Origin: Pseudomonas citrullilanati
Lineage (GTDB): Bacteria > Pseudomonadota > Gammaproteobacteria > Pseudomonadales > Pseudomonadaceae
Assembly (NCBI RefSeq): GCF_030580855.1
Contig: NZ_JAUQOP010000003.1
Coordinates: forward strand, 62,001-126,000
Reading direction: 5' to 3'
DNA length: 64,000 nucleotides
Shown piece after piece: positions 46,157 to 54,910 of this stretch. Position 1 is the first letter of the stretch; each line of letters opens with the position of its first letter. The notes under the pieces were generated by a model. That model ran no database searches, was not told the DNA's origin, and worked only from the letters and a program-made list of their open reading frames with translations. The translations under genes and the position numbers were made by a program.

Positions 46157-46164
46157 GACGCTGA

Positions 46165-46689
46165 ATGAGCGTCTCTGCCAACCCCATCGAGCCCCTGGAC
46201 CAAGGTGAAGCCGTGAACGATGTAAATGTGCAAATCGTAGTCAAATCGCCGCCTGCCGAGATCTGGAAGATCTGGAGCGAGTTTTCCGAAGCGCCGCTGT
46301 GGGACACCGACGTTCGCCACTGCGAACTCGACGGTCCGTTCCAGGCGGGAACACGCGGCAAATGCGTGCTCAAGAACGGCTTGAACATGCCCCTGAAACT
46401 GGAAGCCGTGAACCTGCACGAGAGCTACCGCAACACGGCACGGCTGCTGTGGATCGACCTGGAGTTCGATCACCGGATGCGCAGGCTCTGCGACGAGCAA
46501 ACCCACGTCGTCCATAGCGCGAGGATCTCCGGCCCATTGAGCTTTCTCTACCGTGGCTTGCTGCGCAAGGCCTTGACGGCGGCGATGACCACGGCACTGG
46601 ACAATCTCTGCGCCCTGGCCGAACAGCGGGCCAACGCCTCCCGCAGCCCGGGGGCCGAGAAAACCGCAGCGCACCTGCACCTTGTATGA
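46165..46689 (+). CDS. SRPBCC-fold protein (cyclase/lipid-transfer-like)
   Basis: 174 residues, beginning about ten codons after the megaprotein stop. NVQIVVKSPPAEIWKIWSEF and WDTDVRHCELDGPF fit the SRPBCC (START/Bet v 1) fold, which includes polyketide aromatase/cyclases and hydrophobic-ligand carriers. No catalytic residue can be assigned. A GTG at 46213 preceded by AAGGTG is an equally good start and gives a 158-residue protein. In context it could cyclise or hold the acyl product. Confidence 0.8.
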   Translation: MSVSANPIEPLDQGEAVNDVNVQIVVKSPPAEIWKIWSEFSEAPLWDTDVRHCELDGPFQAGTRGKCVLKNGLNMPLKLEAVNLHESYRNTARLLWIDLEFDHRMRRLCDEQTHVVHSARISGPLSFLYRGLLRKALTAAMTTALDNLCALAEQRANASRSPGAEKTAAHLHLV

Positions 46690-46762
46690 GTGCTCCGGGG
46701 CCGTACGCCGGCTCCCGGGCACGCTTCATCGACTTTCAATAACAGAACACTTCGGATCGAGC

Positions 46763-47461
46763 ATGAACCTAAAGCAAACCACTCACTCTTTCTTCATGGG
46801 CATCATCGGCCTGGGTGTCATCGCCCCCGCGACCAGTTTCGCTGACACACTCGGCCCTTATGTCAGTGCCATGGGTGGCCTGAACTGGGTCGCCGACCAG
46901 GACCTCAACCAGAACGACCTCGACTTCGTCGAGATGCAATACAACCAACCGCTGCACTCCGGCTACGCCACCGGCCTGGCGGTGGGCTGGGGCTTTCCGA
47001 TCGGGCTCAGGCCTGAACTGGAAGCGAGCTACCGCAAGAACACCCTGACCCAGTTCAACCACCGGGTCTACGAAGGCGGCGGCAGCATCGACGGCGAAGG
47101 GAAAGAGGAAGCCAGCAGCCTGATGGCCAACCTCTGGTACGACGTCTCGAACCTGCCAGCCCCCTTGAGCCGGTTCACGCCTTACGTCGGGGGCGGCCTG
47201 GGCTATGCGGTGCTGACCATCAGCGGCCTGGAGGCCGGCGGCGTGCAGTTCGGCAACAGCCACCGCGACACGGTGCCGGCCTACCAACTGGGCGCCGGGG
47301 TCGGTTTCGAACTCGCCGAGCATTGGTCCATGTCGCTGGACTACCGCTACTTCAAGACCCGTGAAGCGCACTTCGGCGACATCCAGAACCTGCCCCAGGG
47401 CGATGTGAAGACCGAGTACAAGGCCCAGTCGTTGATGCTGGGCCTGCGCTACTGGTTGTAG
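46763..47461 (+). CDS. Outer-membrane beta-barrel protein closing the operon
   Basis: 232-residue precursor with signal peptide (IIGLGVIAPATSFA followed by DTLGPYVS) and an eight-stranded small-barrel pattern ending LGLRYWL, as in OmpA/OmpW-like proteins. YVGGGLGYAVL and WSMSLDYRYF are typical strand sequences. It lies 73 bases after the SRPBCC gene on the same strand. Small barrels such as OmpW and AlkL move hydrophobic molecules across the outer membrane, so it may export or admit the product or precursor. It could also be an independent gene. Confidence 0.82.
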   Translation: MNLKQTTHSFFMGIIGLGVIAPATSFADTLGPYVSAMGGLNWVADQDLNQNDLDFVEMQYNQPLHSGYATGLAVGWGFPIGLRPELEASYRKNTLTQFNHRVYEGGGSIDGEGKEEASSLMANLWYDVSNLPAPLSRFTPYVGGGLGYAVLTISGLEAGGVQFGNSHRDTVPAYQLGAGVGFELAEHWSMSLDYRYFKTREAHFGDIQNLPQGDVKTEYKAQSLMLGLRYWL

Positions 47462-47793
47462 ACCGAGAACGGATATTCCAACCCTTTTGTTCCAATCCCC
47501 TTGTGGGAGCGAGCCTGCTCGCGATGGCGGTGGTTCAGTTGCCAGCTCTGTGACTGACCGATTGCCTTCGCGAGCAGGCTCGCTCCCACCTTTTTCTGGG
47601 ATACCGCAATTCCCGCAGCCGGAATGCATCGCCCACGAACAATCGGACACGAGCCGTGTGCAGGTTTGGTGGCGGCCCTGGAAGGTCGATAAACGACCCG
47701 CCAGTACCCGGGCGCGAAGAATTCTGCGACGATACGCAAAAATAAGACGCCAGGGACACAGGCTTTTTGCGATCCAATCCATGGCGGCATACG
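47462..47793. repeat. REP doublet in intergenic region after the operon
   Basis: REP at 47501-47530 (forward) and 47564-47590 (inverted), 33 bases apart. They end the biosynthetic operon side. The remaining 200 bases up to the GGDEF gene hold no gene or clear terminator and must contain its promoter. Confidence 0.8.
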
Positions 47794-49431
47794 ATGCATT
47801 TCCTTCCTTTCAATAGCCTGCGGGCGCGCTTCGCCGTTGCGGTCGCCGCGGTCGTGCTGGTCCTCAGTTGCCTGTTCGGCGCCGCCATTGGCGAGTCCTC
47901 CATCTCCAGGCTCAAGGAGCACAACGGGCTGCAGTTGAGCGAATACGCCTACTCGATGATCGATCGCCTGGATCGCGACATGAACAGCCGGTCCAAGTCG
48001 CTCGTGGTGCTCAGCCAACTGCGAGCCTTGCGCGACCCGGCGAACACCGGCGAGGCCCGGGCGCTGCTCAACCACCTCAGCGACCAGTTCCCCAGCTATT
48101 CGTGGATCGGCCTGACCGACGCGCACGGCACGGTGGTCGCCTCCACCGACAAATTGCTGGAAGGCGTGGACATCTCGGCACGCCCGGTGTTTATCCAGGG
48201 CCAGGAAAAGACCTTCATCGGCGACGTGCACGACGCGGTCATGCTGGCCAAGCTGTTGCCCAACCCCTCCGGCGAGGCAATGAAATTCGTCGATATCAGC
48301 CTGCCGATCCGTGACGACGCCGGCCGTTTCATGGGGGTGCTGGCGACCCATCTGTCCTGGGAGTGGGCCGCCGAGGTGGGCCGATCACTGTTCGAGCCTT
48401 TGCAGAAGCGCTTGCCGGGCCTGGAGTTTCTGGTGGTCAGCAAGGACGGCACCGTACTGCTGGGGCCGAAGGACATGATCGGCAAGCCCCTGGGCGTCAA
48501 GCTCGACGACGGGCACGGACAAAGCGGTTCGGTGGCGCGCTGGCAGGACGGCAACCTGTACCTGGACGGTTTCGCCCAGAGCAGCGGCGTTGACGACTAC
48601 CGCGGCCTGGGCTGGACGGTGATTACCCGGCAACCGGCCGAGGCAGCCTTCGCCGAAGCGCATCAGTTGCGTGACGAAATCCTGACCTGGGGCATTGTGC
48701 TTTCCGTGGTGTTCGCATTGGTCGGCTGGTTTGTGGCGGGCATCATCACCGGGCCCGTGAACCAGATCGCCGACGCCGCCGCGCGCCTGTCCCAAGGCGC
48801 TGACGTACGCATCCCGTTGCTCAAGGGCAGCCGCGAGGTCGCGACGCTGAGCATCGCGATCCGCCACCTCGTCGACAGCCTGACCCGCAAAGGAAGCCAA
48901 CTGGCCGTGGCCGAGGGCATGGCCTACCGCGATACGGTCACCGGCCTGCCCAACCGTGCGGCGCTGGACAAATACGTCGAGGCGGTGACCAGCGAAAGCA
49001 GCGAACGACCTGATTTCGGCGTCCTGTGCCTGGACCTCGACGGCTTCAAGCCGGTCAACGACCGCTTCGGCCATGCCGTGGGCGATGCACTGCTCCGGGA
49101 AGTCGGCGTTCGGCTCCTGGCTGCTGTACGCGAGGGCGACATCGCCGTTCGCCATGGCGGCGATGAGTTCGTGTTGCTGCTGCGCCTGCGCACGGGAGAG
49201 ACCCTGGCCAACGTCCAGGGCGCCGCCCAGCGCATCGTCGCGAAACTGGCCGAACCGGTGCCGCTGGCCGGGGAAACGGTCCAGGTTGGCTGCAGCATTG
49301 GCGGCTCCCTGTGGACTGGCGGCGCGTTCAGCGAAGCCCTGGCCCAGGCCGACGAAGCCCTTTATCGGGCCAAGCGCGCGGGTAAGTCCCAGGCGAAGTT
49401 TCATGAAGGGCGGGTTTCGGCCCACGGTTGA
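47794..49431 (+). CDS. Membrane diguanylate cyclase with Cache-type sensor and HAMP
   Basis: 545 residues. A first membrane helix (FAVAVAAVVLVLSCLFGAA) leads into a periplasmic Cache-like sensor (YSWIGLTDAHGTVVASTD, ISLPIRDDAGRFMGVLATHL), then a second helix (GIVLSVVFALVGWFVAGII), a HAMP linker and a GGDEF domain. The catalytic motif is RHGGDEFVLLL with an upstream RxxD inhibitory site (REGD). Predicted to synthesise c-di-GMP in response to a small periplasmic ligand. ATG 47794 chosen; an upstream TTG lacks support. Confidence 0.92.
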   Translation: MHFLPFNSLRARFAVAVAAVVLVLSCLFGAAIGESSISRLKEHNGLQLSEYAYSMIDRLDRDMNSRSKSLVVLSQLRALRDPANTGEARALLNHLSDQFPSYSWIGLTDAHGTVVASTDKLLEGVDISARPVFIQGQEKTFIGDVHDAVMLAKLLPNPSGEAMKFVDISLPIRDDAGRFMGVLATHLSWEWAAEVGRSLFEPLQKRLPGLEFLVVSKDGTVLLGPKDMIGKPLGVKLDDGHGQSGSVARWQDGNLYLDGFAQSSGVDDYRGLGWTVITRQPAEAAFAEAHQLRDEILTWGIVLSVVFALVGWFVAGIITGPVNQIADAAARLSQGADVRIPLLKGSREVATLSIAIRHLVDSLTRKGSQLAVAEGMAYRDTVTGLPNRAALDKYVEAVTSESSERPDFGVLCLDLDGFKPVNDRFGHAVGDALLREVGVRLLAAVREGDIAVRHGGDEFVLLLRLRTGETLANVQGAAQRIVAKLAEPVPLAGETVQVGCSIGGSLWTGGAFSEALAQADEALYRAKRAGKSQAKFHEGRVSAHG

Positions 49432-49488
49432 ATCATTGGGCCGGTCTCTCTGCCTGTAGGCCGCCTTCTCAGAAAATAACAGCGACGT

Positions 49489-49998
49489 TCAACGGTTGAC
49501 CATGGAGAGAACAAAGCGGTGTTCGCCTGCCGCCGTTTCGCCGATCGCTAACGCTTCAGGCAAAAACCCACATCGCTCAAGGACTTTCCTCGAGCCGACG
49601 TTGCTCTCATAGACATACGCCACCAACTGGGTCAGCTTCCAACGTTGCCGGGCCTCCTGGATCAGGTGCTTCAGCGCCGATGTTGCCAGCCCCTGCCCGC
49701 AGGCCTGTTGGCCGATCCGGTAACCCACCTCTGCGGTATCAAGCGGTGAATGGATGTTCTTGAGATTCGCCCGGCCGACGATGCGCCCGCTGGAATCCTC
49801 GATCACGAACGGCTGCCAGGTGCCTGCGGCAAAATCGGCCAGATAACGTTGAATGTGTTCGTTGACGCCCGCCCATGAATAAAAGGCAGGGTCGCGGGCG
49901 TCGATATGGGCTTCGAACCATGCGCGGTTATCGACTTCGAAGGCCAGCAGCGCCTGGGCGTCGGTCATTTCCAGCTGGCGAATCCTGAAGGGTTTCAC
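49489..49998 (-). CDS. GNAT-family N-acetyltransferase (RimJ/RimL type)
   Basis: 169 residues. PFRIRQLEMTDAQALLAFEV begins the fold, and the acetyl-CoA loop reads IGQQACGQGLATSAL. RKVLERCGFLPEALAIGE is a RimL-like C-terminus. I set the start at GTG 49998, which has GGAGG seven to eight bases upstream; the longer reading frame would run through the transcription terminator of the neighbouring operon. Substrate unknown. Confidence 0.83.
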   Translation of the reverse strand: MKPFRIRQLEMTDAQALLAFEVDNRAWFEAHIDARDPAFYSWAGVNEHIQRYLADFAAGTWQPFVIEDSSGRIVGRANLKNIHSPLDTAEVGYRIGQQACGQGLATSALKHLIQEARQRWKLTQLVAYVYESNVGSRKVLERCGFLPEALAIGETAAGEHRFVLSMVNR

Positions 49999-50059
49999 TG
50001 ATTGTTCCTCCGGGGTGGTGGGTGCAGGCGGTGAGGGTTCATCTGGCGAGGCCATGAAC

Positions 50060-50097
50060 AAAAAATGCTCCGTACCTTTCGATACGGAGCATTTTTT
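50060..50097 (-). terminator. Rho-independent terminator of the carboxynorspermidine genes
   Basis: Arms 50060-50074 and 50083-50097 are exact 15-base complements (AAAAAATGCTCCGTA and its partner) around an eight-base loop, with A/T runs at both ends, so it can act in both directions. It begins 20 bases past the stop codon of the saccharopine-dehydrogenase-like gene. Confidence 0.88.
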
Positions 50098-50116
50098 CAA
50101 GGCTGGCCGCGCAGGG

Positions 50117-51361
50117 TCAGGCCTTCTGGTTCCAGGGGCGATCGCCCTGCTCGTCCTTGATGCGCGTCGGCAAGCCCATCACGTCCAGGGCTTCTAGGAA
50201 GGCCTCGGCCGGCAGTTCCTCGACGTTGACCATGCGCTGCACGTCCCACTGGCCACGGGCGACCAGCAACGCGGCGGCCACGGGAGGCACGCCGGCGGTG
50301 TAGGAAATGCCCTGGCTGTCGGTTTCCGCGAAGGCTTCTTCGTGGTCGGCGACGTTGTAGATGAACACTTCCCGCGGCTGGCCGTCCTTGGTGCCCTTGA
50401 CCAGGTCACCGATGCAGGTCTTGCCGGTGTAGCCAGGCGCCAGCGAGCTCGGGTCAGGCAATACCGCCTTGACCACTTTGAGCGGCACCACTTCCAGGCC
50501 TTCGGCGGTCTTGACCGGTTGCTCGGAGAGCAGGCCCAGGTTCCGGAGCACCGTGAACACATTGATGTAGTGCTCGCCGAAGCTCATCCAGAAACGCACG
50601 TTGGGCACGTCGAGGTTCTTCGACAGCGAGTGCACTTCGTCGTGGCCGGTCAGGTACAGGTTCTGCGAGCCCACGACCGGCAGGTCGTCGGTGCGCTTGA
50701 CTTCGAACATGGTGTTGCTGGTCCACTGGCTGTCCTGCCAGCTCCACACCTGCCCGGTGAATTCACGGAAATTGATTTCCGGATCGAAATTGGTGGCGAA
50801 ATACTTGCCATGGGAGCCGGCATTGACGTCGAGGATGTCGATCGAATCAATGCGGTCGAAATACTGTTGCTGCGCCAGGGCCGCATAGGCGTTGACCACA
50901 CCCGGGTCGAAGCCGACGCCGAGAATGGCGGTGATGTTCTTCTCCTGGCACTCCTGCAGGTGCTTCCACTCGTAGTTGCCGTACCAGGGCGGCGTCTCGC
51001 AGACCTTGCCCGGTTCTTCGTGGATGGCGGTGTCCAGGTAGGCCACGCCGGTATCGATGCAGGCACGCAGCACCGACATGTTGAGGAAAGCGGAGCCGAC
51101 ATTGATCACGATCTGCGACTCGGTTTCGCGGATCAGCGCCTTGGTCGCTTCGACGTCCAGGGCGTTCAGTGCAAAGGCCTTGATGTCGGCGGGTTGCTTG
51201 AGGCTACCCTTGGCCTTGACGCTGTCGATGATGGCCTGGCATTTGGAGATGTTGCGCGACGCGATAGCAATACGACCGAGTTCGTCGTTGTGCTGCGCGC
51301 ACTTGTGGGCCACCACCTTGGCGACACCTCCTGCACCAATGATAAGTACGTTCTTCTTCAA
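50117..51361 (-). CDS. Carboxynorspermidine synthase (dehydrogenase)
   Basis: About 414 residues of the saccharopine dehydrogenase family. The Rossmann motif is NVLIIGAGGVAKVVAHKCAQ, and the substrate part includes ILGVGFDPGVVNAYAALAQQ. Adjacent to a matching decarboxylase, it is best read as carboxy(nor)spermidine dehydrogenase, which joins aspartate semialdehyde to a diamine in the non-SpeE route to triamines. I use TTG 51361, eleven bases after AAGGAG; TTG 51370 is too close to that site. A clear terminator follows. Confidence 0.88.
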   Translation of the reverse strand: MKKNVLIIGAGGVAKVVAHKCAQHNDELGRIAIASRNISKCQAIIDSVKAKGSLKQPADIKAFALNALDVEATKALIRETESQIVINVGSAFLNMSVLRACIDTGVAYLDTAIHEEPGKVCETPPWYGNYEWKHLQECQEKNITAILGVGFDPGVVNAYAALAQQQYFDRIDSIDILDVNAGSHGKYFATNFDPEINFREFTGQVWSWQDSQWTSNTMFEVKRTDDLPVVGSQNLYLTGHDEVHSLSKNLDVPNVRFWMSFGEHYINVFTVLRNLGLLSEQPVKTAEGLEVVPLKVVKAVLPDPSSLAPGYTGKTCIGDLVKGTKDGQPREVFIYNVADHEEAFAETDSQGISYTAGVPPVAAALLVARGQWDVQRMVNVEELPAEAFLEALDVMGLPTRIKDEQGDRPWNQKA

Positions 51362-51386
51362 TTTCTTCAAGTCTCCTTCTGTCCGC

Positions 51387-52484
51387 TCAAGAGAGGCTGG
51401 ACAGGTAGTCGTCGTAAACGAATTCGCGAACCAGCTCGACACTACCGTCGAGTTGTTTCACTACGATGGACGGCATTTTCAGGCCGTTGAACCAGTTCTT
51501 CTTGACCATGGTGTAGCCCGCTGCGTCGATGAACGACAGCCGATCGCCGATGGACAGCGGACGATCGAATTGATACTCGCCGAAGATGTCCCCGGCCAGG
51601 CAGGATTTGCCGCACACCATGTAGGTGTGTTCGCCCTCGCTCGGTGCCAGCTTGGCGTTCAGGCGATAGATCAGCAGGTCGAGCATGTGCGCTTCGATGG
51701 AGCTGTCCACCACGGCCAGGTGCTTGCCGTTGTAGAGCGTGTCGAGCACGGTGACCTCCAGGGAGGCACTCTGGGTGATCGCCGCTTCGCCCGGCTCCAG
51801 GTAGACCTGCACGCCGTATTTCTGCGAGAAGGCCTTGAGCCGTGCGCAGAAAGCGTCAAGGGCATAGCCCTCGCCGGTGAAATGGATGCCGCCGCCGAGG
51901 CTGACCCACTCGACCTTATGCAGCAGATGACCGAAGCGTTCCTCGATAGTGCCGAGCATCTGGTCGAATAGACCGAAATCGCCGTTCTCGCAGTTGTTGT
52001 GGAACATGAAGCCGGAAATCTGCCCGATGACCTGCTCGATCTTTTCCGGGTCCCATTCGCCCAGGCGGCTGAACGGGCGCGCCGGGTCGGCCAAAAGATA
52101 GTCCGAGCTGCTCACTTGCGGATTGACCCGCAGGCCACGGACCTTGCCGGCCGAGGCTTCGGTGTAGCGCTGCAACTGGCCGATGGAGTTAAAGATGATC
52201 TTGTCGCAATGGGCGAGCATCTCTTCGATCTCGTCGTCGGCCCAGGCCACGCTGTAGGCGTGGGTCTCGCCGGCGAACTTCTGGCGGCCGAGCTTGAGCT
52301 CGTAGAGCGACGACGATGTGGTGCCGTCCATGTACTGCTGCATCAGGTCGAACACCGACCAGGTGGCGAAACACTTGAGCGCCAGCAAGGCCTTGGCCCC
52401 GGACTGCTCGCGCACATAGGCGATCTTCTGCATATTCGCCAGCAGCTTGGTTTTGTCGATGAGGTAGTACGGCGTCTTGATCAT
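51387..52484 (-). CDS. nspC: Carboxynorspermidine decarboxylase
   Basis: 365 residues, fold-III alanine-racemase-like PLP decarboxylase. The PLP lysine is in ALLALKCFATWSVF, and the C-terminal active-site cysteine lies in VCGKSCLAGD. It removes the carboxylate from carboxy(nor)spermidine to give the triamine. It is upstream of the dehydrogenase on the same strand with a 25-base gap, so they form one operon. ATG 52484 follows GGAGG. Confidence 0.9.
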   Translation of the reverse strand: MIKTPYYLIDKTKLLANMQKIAYVREQSGAKALLALKCFATWSVFDLMQQYMDGTTSSSLYELKLGRQKFAGETHAYSVAWADDEIEEMLAHCDKIIFNSIGQLQRYTEASAGKVRGLRVNPQVSSSDYLLADPARPFSRLGEWDPEKIEQVIGQISGFMFHNNCENGDFGLFDQMLGTIEERFGHLLHKVEWVSLGGGIHFTGEGYALDAFCARLKAFSQKYGVQVYLEPGEAAITQSASLEVTVLDTLYNGKHLAVVDSSIEAHMLDLLIYRLNAKLAPSEGEHTYMVCGKSCLAGDIFGEYQFDRPLSIGDRLSFIDAAGYTMVKKNWFNGLKMPSIVVKQLDGSVELVREFVYDDYLSSLS

Positions 52485-52735
52485 TTTCGCGGCCTCCGGC
52501 AAGGCGAGCCAAAAAAGGATGCGCATTGTGCCTTCACTGACTGCATATCGAAAGAGCGAAAAGCCCCGTTCGCGCAATCACCCTGACCCCGGCCGCCGAT
52601 GGCAACGTCCGGGCGCACTTGCGGTTTGATAGAAAGCAATGGGAGACACCCTGGAACAACAATGAGGCTCGACGCCGCGTGAACGCCCTGGCAGAGCGGC
52701 TGCCGATACAGGACGACGGGTGGGAGAGTGCCGGA

Positions 52736-53671
52736 TCAGCGCTTGTGGATCAGGTCATGCAGCACGCCAAAGCGCAAACCCGGCTCGGAAGCGATCATCT
52801 GGGTGATCCCGAAGGCCTTGAACGCCGCCAGCATGATCGCCAGGCCACCGGGCAGGCTGCCGAGGCGATGGGCGGGCAAACCGGCCAGGCGCAGTTGGTC
52901 GACATGGCGCACTTCCAGCAAGCGTAGCGACAGGCGCAACAACCCGCTGTAGGTGATGCCGCTTTGGCCCTGGTCGTTCAGGCCATTGGCCTTGAGCACC
53001 TTGGCCAGCATCCGTGCCGTGCCGGACGAACCGATTGCCAGTTGCCAGCCCTGGGCACGAAAGCCCAGCGCGACTTGTTCAAAGACCAGGCTGGCCATGC
53101 GCTCGGCCTCCAGCAACGCCGGGGCCGTGATGCAACCGTTACGGAAATAGCGCGCGCCAAAGGTGCCGCTGCCGATGGCCAGGCTCTCGGTCAACAGGGG
53201 TTGGTCGCCGTGCCCCAGGATCAATTCCGATGAGCCGCCGCCGATGTCCACGACCAGTCGCGTGTGCTCGACGCCCGGCACCGTATGGGCCACCCCGGCA
53301 TACACCAGCCGCGCTTCTTCATGGCCGGAGAGCACGTCGATCCGAAAGCCCAGGTGCCGCTGCGCACTGTCGAGGAACAGTTGCGCGTTGGCCGCCTCGC
53401 GCACGGCGCTGGTCGCCACCGCCCGCACCCGGCCCGCTTCGAAACCCCGCAGCTTCTTGCCGAACCGCGCCAGCGCCTGCCAGCCCCGGTCCAGCGCCAA
53501 TTCATCCAGCGCCCCGGCCTGCAGGCCCTCGGCCAGGCGGACGGGTTCGCGCAGGGTCTTGACTTCCTGGATCACCACGCGCCGGTTGCGCTTGACCGTC
53601 TGGCCAATCATCAACCTGAATGCGTTGGACCCCAGGTCAATGGCCGCAAACAGAGGGGCGTCGCCTTTCAT
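52736..53671 (-). CDS. Short Ppx/GppA-type exopolyphosphatase
   Basis: 311 residues, containing only the two actin-like domains of the Ppx/GppA family (AAIDLGSNAFRLMIG, GVEHTRLVVDIGGGSSELIL and AIGSGTFGARYF). It lacks the C-terminal helical domains of the long enzymes. Predicted to hydrolyse polyphosphate or pppGpp in the cytoplasm. It is divergent from PPK2 with a shared region that holds a Pho box pointing toward this gene. ATG 53671 has AAGGAAC upstream. Confidence 0.88.
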   Translation of the reverse strand: MKGDAPLFAAIDLGSNAFRLMIGQTVKRNRRVVIQEVKTLREPVRLAEGLQAGALDELALDRGWQALARFGKKLRGFEAGRVRAVATSAVREAANAQLFLDSAQRHLGFRIDVLSGHEEARLVYAGVAHTVPGVEHTRLVVDIGGGSSELILGHGDQPLLTESLAIGSGTFGARYFRNGCITAPALLEAERMASLVFEQVALGFRAQGWQLAIGSSGTARMLAKVLKANGLNDQGQSGITYSGLLRLSLRLLEVRHVDQLRLAGLPAHRLGSLPGGLAIMLAAFKAFGITQMIASEPGLRFGVLHDLIHKR

Positions 53672-53749
53672 AGCGGTGTTCCTTGCACATTCATCTGCCA
53701 CCGGATGCATCACCCGGTGCGGGTTTGCGAATCAGCCTGCCACAGGTCG

Positions 53750-53767
53750 ATGACACCGGGATGACAG
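53750..53767 (-). promoter_or_regulatory. Pho box (PhoB site) reading toward the exopolyphosphatase
   Basis: On the minus strand CTGTCAT-CCCG-GTGTCAT matches two PhoB half-sites (consensus CTGTCAT) at seven of seven and six of seven, with the correct 11-base period. It lies about 79 bases upstream of the ppx-type start codon, a normal place for PhoB activation. Confidence 0.65.
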
Positions 53768-53858
53768 CGACACGTTTGTTTCGATCGCTCGCCGATCGTG
53801 CAGGTATAGAACCTCGGTAAAACGGTTTAGCTCAGTCAGCCGCGTGAAGCGCAGATGA

Positions 53859-53876
53859 CCGTCACGCACATGTAAC
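53859..53876 (+). promoter_or_regulatory. Weak second Pho-box-like site upstream of PPK2
   Basis: CCGTCAC-GCAC-ATGTAAC keeps five of seven bases in each half-site with 11-base spacing, 50 bases before the PPK2 start. Too weak alone; noted because the stronger site is nearby. Confidence 0.3.
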
Positions 53877-53925
53877 AAATTGCGACTAGCGTCGGCCTGG
53901 CCTCTCCACGACGCGAGTTCCCGCC

Positions 53926-54843
53926 ATGCTTTCTACCCAGGACGTCCTGATCCAGCGCATCCACCGCGAGCTGCTCGATCACACTGATGAAGAGTTGGAA
54001 CTGGAGTTATCCGAAGACGGGCATGACCTCAATGCATTCTTCGACGACCACACCCCGCCGGGCAGCGAAAAGGACAGTCGCCGGCATTACTTCAGCGAGC
54101 TGTTCCGCCTGCAGGGTGAACTGGTGAAGCTGCAGAGTTGGGTGGTCAAGACCGGGCACAAGGTGGTGATCCTGTTCGAAGGGCGCGACGCCGCCGGCAA
54201 GGGTGGCGTGATCAAGCGCATCACCCAGCGCCTCAACCCGCGGGTTTGCCGGGTCGCCGCCCTCCCCGCGCCCAACGACCGTGAACGCACGCAATGGTAC
54301 TTCCAGCGCTACGTGTCCCACCTGCCGGCGGCGGGTGAAATCGTGCTGTTCGACCGCAGTTGGTACAACCGCGCCGGGGTCGAGCAGGTCATGGGCTTCT
54401 GCACCGCCGACCAGTACGAGGAATTCTTCCGCACCGTGCCGGAGTTCGAGCGGATGCTCGCCCGCTCGGGCATCCAATTGATCAAGTACTGGTTCTCGAT
54501 CTCTGACCAGGAGCAGCACCTGCGCTTTCTCAGTCGCATCCACGACCCGCTCAAGCAATGGAAGCTCAGCCCCATGGACCTGGAGTCCCGCCGGCGCTGG
54601 GAAGCCTATACCAAGGCCAAGGAAATCATGCTCGAACGCACCCACATCGCCGAGGCCCCATGGTGGGTGGTGCAAGCCGACGACAAGAAAAAGGCGCGGC
54701 TCAACTGCATCCATCACCTGCTGGGGCAGATGCCCTACGAAGAGGTGGAGTTGCCGGCAATCGAATTGCCGCAACGGGTGCGACAGGAGGACTACACCCG
54801 CAATCCGACGCCACCGGAGCTCATCGTGCCGCAGGTCTATTGA
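53926..54843 (+). CDS. ppk2: Polyphosphate kinase 2
   Basis: 305 residues of the PPK2 family, which phosphorylates nucleoside mono- or diphosphates from polyphosphate. The Walker A loop reads FEGRDAAGKGGVIKRI, Walker B and lid are FDRSWYNRAGVEQVMG, and FRTVPEFERMLARSG follows. Single PPK2 domain with an acidic N-terminal extension, as in class I enzymes. Grouped with ppx and PiT genes in a phosphate module, possibly under Pho control. Confidence 0.93.
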   Translation: MLSTQDVLIQRIHRELLDHTDEELELELSEDGHDLNAFFDDHTPPGSEKDSRRHYFSELFRLQGELVKLQSWVVKTGHKVVILFEGRDAAGKGGVIKRITQRLNPRVCRVAALPAPNDRERTQWYFQRYVSHLPAAGEIVLFDRSWYNRAGVEQVMGFCTADQYEEFFRTVPEFERMLARSGIQLIKYWFSISDQEQHLRFLSRIHDPLKQWKLSPMDLESRRRWEAYTKAKEIMLERTHIAEAPWWVVQADDKKKARLNCIHHLLGQMPYEEVELPAIELPQRVRQEDYTRNPTPPELIVPQVY

Positions 54844-54910
54844 CCCGGACCTGACCAGGCAGCCGATACCGAGCGCCCTCCCGACCCCTTAATTAGAAGC
54901 GGATTTCATC

